Shown here one piece after another: positions 57,373-64,000 of a DNA stretch of 64,000 bases (its first letter is position 1; each line of letters opens with the position of its first letter). Location: assembly GCA_030418115.1 (NCBI GenBank), contig JAUHQD010000009.1:1-64000 (forward strand), written 5' to 3'. The notes under the pieces were generated by a model, which was not told the origin of the DNA, ran no database searches, and was given only the letters and a program-made list of their open reading frames with translations. The translations under genes and the position numbers were made by a program. The stretch comes from Alteromonadaceae bacterium BrNp21-10. Lineage in GTDB: Bacteria; Pseudomonadota; Gammaproteobacteria; Enterobacterales; Alteromonadaceae.

Positions 57373-58290
57373 ATGGAATCAACGAATACAAATAGTAACC
57401 ACAGCTTTTTTGATATTTTGTGGCAAGGTAAGTGGATTATTATTGTTATAACAGCGCTATTTGCAAGCTTGTCTATCGTAGTTGCGTTAAATATTCCTAA
57501 TCAATATAAAGCCGAAGTTTTGTTGGCACCGGCTGATAATCAATCAAGTGGAGGCTTATCAGGCTTGGCATCTCAAATGGGCGGGATAGCGAGTTTGGCT
57601 GGTATATCATTAGGTTCGACTGAAAGTAACGATGTCGGAGAAGCACTAGCATTACTTACTTCTAGGGCCTTTCTTCAAGACTTTATTGAAAAAAGACAAC
57701 TGCTACCTAATTTACTTGCTATACAAAGTTGGGATGAAGAAAACGAAAAGTTAATTTATGAACCTAGCCTATATGATGTTGAATTAAAAAAATGGGTTCG
57801 TAATCCACCTAAAAATAAAAAAGTTGAGCCTACGCCATGGGAAGGTTATAGCAAACTCATATCAATGTTAGAGATTGGTGAGAAAAGTACTAACGGTACT
57901 TTTTCAATAAGTATTGAAACGTTGTCTCCGACACTCTCAATGACATGGGCTGAATGGTTGGTTGAAGATATTAATAGTACCATTGCCAATAGAGAGCTAG
58001 AGGAGGCGAAGCAGAGTGTTGAATTTCTTCACCGTCAGTTGGCGCAAACTCAAGTAGCGGAGTTAAGAAGTATTTTTTATAGTTTAATTGAAGAGCAAAC
58101 CAAAAAAATATTACTGGGCGAGGTCCGTCATGGTTATGTGCTTAAAATCCTTGCTCCTGCTGTATTTCCTGAAGAGCGTAGTTCGCCAAGTCGAGGTTTG
58201 ATTGTTATAGGATTGACTTTTTTAGGGATTATTCTTTCTTTAATCGTCGTGTTATTTCAATTTTTATTCTTCGCACATGAGAAAAATTAA
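57373..58290 (+). CDS. wzz: Wzz chain-length determinant family protein
   Basis: Controls polysaccharide chain length with Wzy. The protein of about 305 residues has an N-terminal transmembrane helix (about 17-38 after ATG 57373), a periplasmic domain with VEFLHRQLAQTQVAELR coiled coil, and a C-terminal helix after the PSRG proline-rich motif (APAVFPEERSSPSRGL). I chose ATG 57373 over upstream in-frame starts at 57313 and 57361 for a typical short N terminus. No fused or adjacent Wzc tyrosine kinase is present. Confidence 0.85.
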   Translation: MESTNTNSNHSFFDILWQGKWIIIVITALFASLSIVVALNIPNQYKAEVLLAPADNQSSGGLSGLASQMGGIASLAGISLGSTESNDVGEALALLTSRAFLQDFIEKRQLLPNLLAIQSWDEENEKLIYEPSLYDVELKKWVRNPPKNKKVEPTPWEGYSKLISMLEIGEKSTNGTFSISIETLSPTLSMTWAEWLVEDINSTIANRELEEAKQSVEFLHRQLAQTQVAELRSIFYSLIEEQTKKILLGEVRHGYVLKILAPAVFPEERSSPSRGLIVIGLTFLGIILSLIVVLFQFLFFAHEKN

Positions 58291-58370
58291 AATCAATCCA
58301 CTGCTATTTTTTAAACGACCTAGTATCGAGAAAAGAAAGCTTCAATAATATTTAGCGAGCAAAATATAAA

Positions 58371-59609
58371 TTAGTTGTATTTTCCGTTTTTAATATATGC
58401 CATTGCAAATACGAGTCCGATAAAAGGCCCAACCATACCTGACAACCAAATATGACCGCTGGTAAATGCTAATGTGAGAAACATAAAAAAAATAATAATA
58501 GCAGTTTTTCTTAGGGCTTCATTGTGTGGTTGTTTAATAGTAGTTAGTGCGTTTAGTATCCAAAGTTGCATTGTTAGCGCAATAAATAATCCAATGTGGC
58601 CAAATACAATTAAGACATCAATTGGGTCTATTTCTGCAGACTCTTTTACTGTAAGCCAGTGGTGAAAAATACCAGAGGTTCCAATTCCAAAAAACCATTC
58701 TACCCAATTGTGTTGATAAAATATTTCTAGTAAATTAACGGTATAAACATCTCTCCCAGAAAGTATTACGCCTAGGATACCAAATTTGTTGTACATCCAT
58801 AATACCCTTTCCCATACTCCGATAGACTGAAGAATTGAAATTGAATAGGCGACACTAATTGATATTAAAATTATAAATAAAGCCGCAAGTGTTACTTTCA
58901 ATTGAGTGGGTTTAAAGAATTCTTTTCGATTTATCACTGCTGGTATTAAAATGATTAGTAAAATCGCCGATAGAATGGATGTTTTGGTTGAAATTAAAAG
59001 TCCTATCAGAACTGTAATAATAGAAAATATGATATAGAGTTTGATAGACCTCAGTAAGCATTGAGTTAGAACAAATGCTGACAGAACTATAAATACGGCG
59101 CCGAGTTCATTTCCTGCGGAAAAAAATCCATTTATACCTACTCCACTATTGTAACTGCTATAACCAAATCCAAATAACCCAATAAAAATATTTAAAAAAA
59201 GCACACCGTAGTTGATGTATATGACTTTGCTTCCCCAATTGGATAGCAGTGATGGATTTATTTCTGCAATATATGTGAAATAGCGGAAGAACAATATCGG
59301 AGTAAATACTTTCAAAATAAGGGTAATGTCAAAAAATAGTGCCGCGGAATTGCTGTATTTGACTAAGGCTAATATGGGACCAATCAAAAAACCGAGTAAA
59401 CTTAACAAGAGCCAGAAGGTAAATTTCGTGTCCTTTAGGGCAATAATTAAACAAATACTAAGTAGTACAGGGGTTTTGTATAAGAGGGAAACTTTTAAAT
59501 GTATTCCGGCATAGGTTTCGATAACTCCCATCAAAGTATCTACCATTAAAAAGCCAGCCATTAATATCAGAATAATAGCGTGCTCAGGATGTCGGATTTT
59601 ATTATTCAA
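58371..59609 (-). CDS. O-antigen polymerase/ligase-like membrane protein (Wzy-like)
   Basis: A 412-residue protein with about 11 transmembrane helices and a large periplasmic loop around residues 290-340 (SGRDVYTVNLLEIFYQHNWVEWFFGIGTSG, then SAEIDPIDVLIVFGHIGL). The FFSAGNELGAVFIVLSAF segment and loop motif are typical of Wzy polymerases. It likely joins repeat units made by the surrounding glycosyltransferases. It runs opposite to its neighbours. Ligase (WaaL) is a less likely alternative. Confidence 0.75.
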   Translation of the reverse strand: MNNKIRHPEHAIILILMAGFLMVDTLMGVIETYAGIHLKVSLLYKTPVLLSICLIIALKDTKFTFWLLLSLLGFLIGPILALVKYSNSAALFFDITLILKVFTPILFFRYFTYIAEINPSLLSNWGSKVIYINYGVLFLNIFIGLFGFGYSSYNSGVGINGFFSAGNELGAVFIVLSAFVLTQCLLRSIKLYIIFSIITVLIGLLISTKTSILSAILLIILIPAVINRKEFFKPTQLKVTLAALFIILISISVAYSISILQSIGVWERVLWMYNKFGILGVILSGRDVYTVNLLEIFYQHNWVEWFFGIGTSGIFHHWLTVKESAEIDPIDVLIVFGHIGLFIALTMQLWILNALTTIKQPHNEALRKTAIIIFFMFLTLAFTSGHIWLSGMVGPFIGLVFAMAYIKNGKYN

Positions 59610-59754
59610 AATGAGAAGATCTTGGAGTTTTAATAAAGCATTATCAATTGGTTATCTGCGTGGAATGCTAACACAATAAGTGTTATATTCCGTCAGTTTT
59701 TTGAATGGGCGTTTATTTTTTTGTTGCGTCTAATATTGTGGTATGTGAGTTCGT

Positions 59755-60954
59755 ATGAAAAAAACAGTCTTATTGACTAGTAACATGTACCGACCTAACA
59801 TTGGTGGCATAGAAAATTCTTTGTATCACATGTCTCAAGGGTACCTAGATTTAGGGTATCACTGTGTTATCTGTGTAAGCGATATAGGACCCAATGGGCG
59901 GGCGTTGAGTGCATATGAAACCGACGGTGATATTGAAATTTTTCGCTATCAGATAAGTAACAAAAGAGGTGTGTCACGTTTTATTGGTCATTGGATTATG
60001 GCAATCCGTTTACTTCAATATCTTCGTCTAAAATATCAACCTGAAATTGTTATTTGTCGAAATCATCAACTTTGTATTGCTCTTAAGTTAGCAGGATTTA
60101 AACAGTTTAGTTACTTAGTCCCCGGTGTTGTAAAATTCCAAAACGCTAAAAGTAATTTAGCGTTATCGGGGAAAAGTAAACTGAGCAGATTTGCTCAAAA
60201 GTTAAATATTCATTTGAATGAATTTATCCAATTGCTTGCATTTAAATATGCCAAAAGAGTGTTTGTGTTTAGCCAAAATATGCTTAAGCAAGTTGGTCAA
60301 GTTAGTCCAAGACTTAAAGGAAATATTGAAATTGTTAAGCCGGGGGTGGATACCCAAAGGTTTGTGATGATGTCCCCTACGCAAAAAGAGGCATTGCGGG
60401 AGTCTCTTAATCTTCAGTCTCAAGGGCCAGTTTATTTGTGCATAGGCCGCTTTGTGCAAGCCAAAGGATTTGATTTGGCGATAGAAGCGATGCAATTCGT
60501 TTCGCAAGGTACGCTATGGATAGTGGGTGATGGCGCCGAATATATGCAATATTTAGCAAAAATTGAACTGCTTTCTTTACAGCATAAAGTTAAAATTATT
60601 CCTAGTTCAAATGAACCAGAATTGTGTTATTCAGCTGCCGACTATTTTATTATGTCTTCTCGTTATGAGCCTCTCGGACAAACTATTTTAGAGGCGCTTG
60701 CTAGTGGCTTACCCATTATTGCCTTTAGTGAACAGGCCGGTGTTACTACCGCAACAGCTGAGTTATTAGATGCAGGTAGCCTGTTTGTAGCCGAAAAATT
60801 ATCTGGAGAAAGTCTTGCTAGAGCAATGCTTAAAGCAAGTGTGACGTATGATACAGAAACTTATAGACAGCTATCAACTCGGAATAGGCAACAAGCCGTC
60901 GCTGATTTTTGTTGGCTGACCCTATGTCATAAATTGAATCAAAGTAGTATTTAA
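59755..60954 (+). CDS. Glycosyltransferase family 4
   Basis: A 399-residue GT-B enzyme: an N-terminal acceptor domain (LLTSNMYRPNIGGIENSLYHM), then GRFVQAKGFDLAIEAM and the EPLGQTILEALASGLPIIAF motif with the EX7E acidic pair typical of GT4. The donor and acceptor cannot be predicted. It begins a plus-strand group of transferases after a divergent gap of 145 bases. Confidence 0.85.
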   Translation: MKKTVLLTSNMYRPNIGGIENSLYHMSQGYLDLGYHCVICVSDIGPNGRALSAYETDGDIEIFRYQISNKRGVSRFIGHWIMAIRLLQYLRLKYQPEIVICRNHQLCIALKLAGFKQFSYLVPGVVKFQNAKSNLALSGKSKLSRFAQKLNIHLNEFIQLLAFKYAKRVFVFSQNMLKQVGQVSPRLKGNIEIVKPGVDTQRFVMMSPTQKEALRESLNLQSQGPVYLCIGRFVQAKGFDLAIEAMQFVSQGTLWIVGDGAEYMQYLAKIELLSLQHKVKIIPSSNEPELCYSAADYFIMSSRYEPLGQTILEALASGLPIIAFSEQAGVTTATAELLDAGSLFVAEKLSGESLARAMLKASVTYDTETYRQLSTRNRQQAVADFCWLTLCHKLNQSSI

Positions 60955-60981
60955 CCGTTATCAACTTATCTGGATAATCTA

Positions 60982-61878
60982 ATGACGTCAGTGGCAATAA
61001 TTATTCCTACTTACAATGATAAAGAGCGCTTGAGACTTTGTCTTGAGGCCATTGCTGGGCAGAGCTTCTCAATAAGCAATATTACTGTATATGTGGTGGA
61101 TAATAATTCCTCTGAAGATGTTAAGGCGGTTGTAGATGATTTTTCGTTTTGTGACTATCTGCATGAAACAAGTCCCGGTGCTTATAACGCTAGAAATAAA
61201 GCATTAGTCGCGTTGAAAGATGAGGAGTTTATTGGTTTTACCGATGCAGATTGTTTACCCCAAGTCGATTGGGTAGAAAATGCGGTTAATATGCTTCAAC
61301 AATTTGAAGATTTAGCTATTGGTGGGCGAGTGTCGGTGTTTCCTGAACATAATGAAGCGAATTTGTATGAACTATATGAAGTGTTTTTTGCCTTTCCTCA
61401 ACAAGCGTATATTAAAAGCGATAACTTCGCTGTAACCGCTAACCTTTTTACGAGTAGGCAAGTGCTAAATAAAGTCGGACACTTCAATACAAGTTTGTAT
61501 TCTGGGGGCGATGCAGAGTGGGGGAATCGGTTGGTCAGTAAAGGCTTAAGGTTAGTTTATGCTGATAATGTGACTGTCAAACATCCTGCGAGGAATAGTT
61601 TGGCTAAACTAACATCTAAAGTGAAGCGGACTGTAGGGGGGTGTTATAAACAACGTGATGTAAACCCTATAATGGCCCAGTCTTTCTCGTTGTTGTCTTT
61701 ATGTAGAGGGTATATTCCCCCAGTAAAGGCAATCCATATATTATTCAAACAGCAAATCAAGCTTGGCCTATGGAAAAACACTCAAATGATCTTGTTACTA
61801 ACGTGGCTTAAATATCATAAAAATACGATTAAAATTTTTTATAAAATTGGTATTTTAAAAGAATATCAACGCTTTTAG
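60982..61878 (+). CDS. Glycosyltransferase family 2
   Basis: A 298-residue GT-A enzyme beginning VAIIIPTYNDKERLRLCLEAIAGQ, with VVDNNSSEDV, GFTDADCLPQVDW (DXD-type) and SGGDAEWGNRLVSKG near the catalytic base. It lies 27 bases after the GT4 gene. Sugar specificity unknown. Confidence 0.85.
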   Translation: MTSVAIIIPTYNDKERLRLCLEAIAGQSFSISNITVYVVDNNSSEDVKAVVDDFSFCDYLHETSPGAYNARNKALVALKDEEFIGFTDADCLPQVDWVENAVNMLQQFEDLAIGGRVSVFPEHNEANLYELYEVFFAFPQQAYIKSDNFAVTANLFTSRQVLNKVGHFNTSLYSGGDAEWGNRLVSKGLRLVYADNVTVKHPARNSLAKLTSKVKRTVGGCYKQRDVNPIMAQSFSLLSLCRGYIPPVKAIHILFKQQIKLGLWKNTQMILLLTWLKYHKNTIKIFYKIGILKEYQRF

Positions 61879-61953
61879 TCTATTAATGATATTAGTTAAA
61901 TTTTGTTAGTGAGCTAAGTATTGCTTTTTCATTGAATGGATTATCTGTCGAAT

Positions 61954-63033
61954 ATGAAAAATATATTAATTCTATCTAATATGTATCCTTCTAAGCTTTC
62001 ACCATCATATGGGATTTTTGTTAGAAATATTGAAAAGTCACTTCTTAATGATGGATTTAATGTTGACGTTATAGCGATTCGTGGACGACGGACTTCTATT
62101 TTAGGTAAGTTAATTGCTTATCTTCAGTTTTATTTCACTGCTTTTTTAAGATTGTTATTTACTAAAAGAGTAGTTTATCTACATTTTGTAGCACATACCT
62201 CTTTACCTTTAATTATTGTTCGCTGTATACGAAAATTATTTATTGTTTCCCATGTACATGGTGGCGATGTAATGGTTGCCAAACACGAGAATGCTTTGGG
62301 GGAAAAGATTAAAGAAAGATTAGCTAAGTTAGTGTTACAGCGTTCAAATCTAATTATTGTTCCCTCAAAATATTTTGCAAATTTTGTCTCTCAGAAATTT
62401 AATCTAGTCAGCAGTAAGCTCATCGTTAGCCCATCTGGTGGCGTAGATACGAATAAATTTGTACCAATTGATAAGATTATGGGGAAGAAAAACGATAGTT
62501 TGTATTTAGGTTATGTCGGTCGGTTGGATGCAGGTAAGGGAGTAGATACCTTAATAAAGGCGTTTTCATTATTGTCTACAACACAAAACGTTAAATTGGC
62601 CATTGTTGGTGGAGGCAAAAAAATGCAAGAGTATGCCAATATGGTGGCGTCTTTGGGGGGGCAATCTCGCTGTACTTTTTTGGGTGAAACTAAGCAAAGT
62701 CATTTACCCAATATAATGCAAATTTTTGACTATTTAATATTTCCCAGTGAGCTAGATGAAAGTCTAGGTCTAGTTGGCCTTGAGGCCATGGCATGTGGAG
62801 TTCCTATTGTAACAAGCGGTCGAGCCGGTATAGGTGAGTATTTTGTTGATGGACTTAACGGTATCCAGTTTGAATCCGGTAATATTAAAGATTTGAGTGC
62901 GAGATTGAAGTTATTGCCTTCTATTGACTCTGAACAATATCGCGAACTTTGCATTAATGCTCGATTAACTGCTTTACAATTCGATAGAGAAAAAGTTGAA
63001 AAAGAACTGTCTATTATTTTTGAAGAAATTTGA
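61954..63033 (+). CDS. Glycosyltransferase family 4
   Basis: A GT-B enzyme beginning MKNILILSNMYPSKLSPSYG with GYVGRLDAGKGVDTLIKAF and the EX7E motif (ESLGLVGLEAMACGVPIV). I placed the start at ATG 61954 (359 aa); ATG 61936 adds six residues (MDYLSN). Neither has a strong ribosome site. Third glycosyltransferase of the run. Confidence 0.82.
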   Translation: MKNILILSNMYPSKLSPSYGIFVRNIEKSLLNDGFNVDVIAIRGRRTSILGKLIAYLQFYFTAFLRLLFTKRVVYLHFVAHTSLPLIIVRCIRKLFIVSHVHGGDVMVAKHENALGEKIKERLAKLVLQRSNLIIVPSKYFANFVSQKFNLVSSKLIVSPSGGVDTNKFVPIDKIMGKKNDSLYLGYVGRLDAGKGVDTLIKAFSLLSTTQNVKLAIVGGGKKMQEYANMVASLGGQSRCTFLGETKQSHLPNIMQIFDYLIFPSELDESLGLVGLEAMACGVPIVTSGRAGIGEYFVDGLNGIQFESGNIKDLSARLKLLPSIDSEQYRELCINARLTALQFDREKVEKELSIIFEEI

Positions 63034-63111
63034 GTTAGGGGATATTAATGTGTTTTTAGATTGTAACTTAATTATGTTTGCATACGTAGTCATCTGCTTT
63101 GTAGAGAATAA

Positions 63112-63603
63112 ATGAATAAGAAGGCTAAAACTGTATTGCTTGTATATGGAATGGGTGGGCATGCTGCACAAATGAATCGGCTGGCAGAGCACTTTGTGCC
63201 GATTGATGGCAAGGATAAAATGTATTTAACATTTAGTGATCAAGGGAATAAACCGTATTGGAGTAATAAGCATATATTGGGCGAAGAGATTCGTGATAAA
63301 CAATCTAGTACAGGTTTATTTGGATTGTGTAAGGGTATTCTAAATTCTTTAACTCAATCGATTAAAATATTTAAGATGTATAATATTAGGCTTGTTATTT
63401 CGACTGGTCCTGGAGCAGTAATCATCCCGTCTATTATTGCGAGACTTCTCGGGGTTCGAGTTATTCACCTTGAAACATGGAGTAGAATTGAAACGTATTC
63501 GTTTACTGGTCGTTTGATGTATAGAATTGCTTCTGAGTTTTGGATACAACATAGATCTTTACAAATGTTATACCCAAAAGCTAAGTTTGTAGGATTACTG
63601 TGA
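63112..63603 (+). CDS. Alg14/PssD-like glycosyltransferase subunit
   Basis: A 163-residue protein similar to the membrane-anchoring subunit of bipartite GT28 transferases (Alg14 in eukaryotes, PssD/CpsF in bacteria): VLLVYGMGGHAAQMNRLAEHF, then the VISTGPGAVIIPSIIARLLGVRVIHLETWSR segment. It is translationally coupled to the following gene (GTGA overlap), which encodes the catalytic partner. The substrate is likely a UDP-sugar added to the lipid-linked first sugar. Confidence 0.82.
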   Translation: MNKKAKTVLLVYGMGGHAAQMNRLAEHFVPIDGKDKMYLTFSDQGNKPYWSNKHILGEEIRDKQSSTGLFGLCKGILNSLTQSIKIFKMYNIRLVISTGPGAVIIPSIIARLLGVRVIHLETWSRIETYSFTGRLMYRIASEFWIQHRSLQMLYPKAKFVGLL

Positions 63604-64000
63604 AAGTTCTAGTTACTGTTGGAACCACTGCCTTTGAAGGGTTAATCAGTTATATTGATCAGCTAAAAACTAGTGTCGACGAATTTGAACTACAAATAGG
63701 TCCTACGGATTATACTCCTTCTAATTATCCTTATTTCCAATTCATAGATGATATAGAAAAAAAATACCTTGATGCTGATGTCATAATTTCCCATTGTGGT
63801 GCGGGTTCAACCTATCGTCTCTTAGAACTCGGCAAACCTTTGATCTTGGTTCCCAATTTAGAACGAGTTGATCAACACCAGAAAGACTTAGCCAGATTTA
63901 TGGAACAAGGCAATTATGCCTATACCGCTTGGGCTGTTGAGAAAATTCCATTTTATTTAGATAAAATTAGGAATGATGAATTTAATTTGGAAATATTTAC
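63600..64000 (+). CDS. Alg13/PssE-like glycosyltransferase catalytic subunit (3' truncated by window)
   Basis: The frame is open from GTG 63600 to the window end (at least 133 residues). It has the family N terminus KVLVTVGTTAFEGLI and the UDP-sugar-binding core SHCGAGSTYRLLELGKPLILVPN, followed by DQHQKDLARFMEQGN. It overlaps the PssD-like stop by 4 bases. Together they form one GT28-type transferase. The stop codon lies beyond the window. Confidence 0.85.
   Translation, partial: MKVLVTVGTTAFEGLISYIDQLKTSVDEFELQIGPTDYTPSNYPYFQFIDDIEKKYLDADVIISHCGAGSTYRLLELGKPLILVPNLERVDQHQKDLARFMEQGNYAYTAWAVEKIPFYLDKIRNDEFNLEIF

Overview
The window reads as a low-to-moderate-GC marine gammaproteobacterial chromosome, most likely an Alteromonadales member (Colwellia, Pseudoalteromonas, Thalassotalea or Shewanella relatives). 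The evidence is the polar-flagellum and chemotaxis gene order with a ParC/ParP array-positioning pair followed directly by a ccmABCDEFGHI operon, and FlhF/FlhG of the polar-flagellum type. Genus cannot be fixed by eye.

Region 1 (1-15034), motility and chemotaxis. The window opens on the 3' end of a 5S rRNA and its terminator. A sigma-54-type promoter then drives flhA-flhF-flhG-fliA-cheY-cheZ-cheA-cheB-parC-parP-cheW and a DUF2802 gene. flhB, the usual upstream neighbour of flhA, is absent and an rRNA operon end sits in its place. An orphan FlhB-C-terminal-like gene and a FliK-like gene lie on the minus strand, convergent with this block.

Region 2 (15231-27170), housekeeping. A complete cytochrome c maturation operon (ccmA to ccmI) overlaps gene to gene and runs into mlaA, followed by a WbpP-type UDP-HexNAc epimerase. 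On the minus strand are galE, a small membrane protein and a POT-family peptide transporter.

Region 3 (27171-64000), a large cell-surface locus. A dTDP-L-rhamnose cassette (rmlACDB) is flanked by near-identical 43-bp direct repeats. It is followed by a long SLBB-domain outer-membrane polysaccharide export protein and wecA. wecA overlaps the first gene of a compact type II secretion-like operon in the order G-E-F-H-I-J-K-L-M-C-D. Directly downstream is a separately promoted, strongly terminated gene for a 451-residue acidic, cysteine-free secreted protein with S-layer character, resembling the Slr4 type described in Pseudoalteromonas tunicata. Next, on the minus strand, is a TPR protein fused to a SET-type (Rubisco-LSMT-like) methyltransferase domain.

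The rest is polysaccharide synthesis: a VioA/DegT aminotransferase, a Wzx-like flippase, second copies of rmlB and rmlA, an acyltransferase-3/SGNH protein, a GT56 (WecF-like) transferase, Wzz, a Wzy-like polymerase, three GT4/GT2 glycosyltransferases and a PssD/PssE (Alg14/Alg13-like) pair cut by the window end. The genes imply a Wzx/Wzy glycan containing rhamnose and a dTDP-4-amino-4,6-dideoxyhexose.

The most interesting hypothesis is that Region 3 encodes an integrated surface-layer assembly system: a dedicated T2SS-like exporter, its S-layer-like cargo, a candidate protein-lysine methyltransferase and the glycan that could anchor the layer. No tRNA, CRISPR array or intact insertion sequence was seen.
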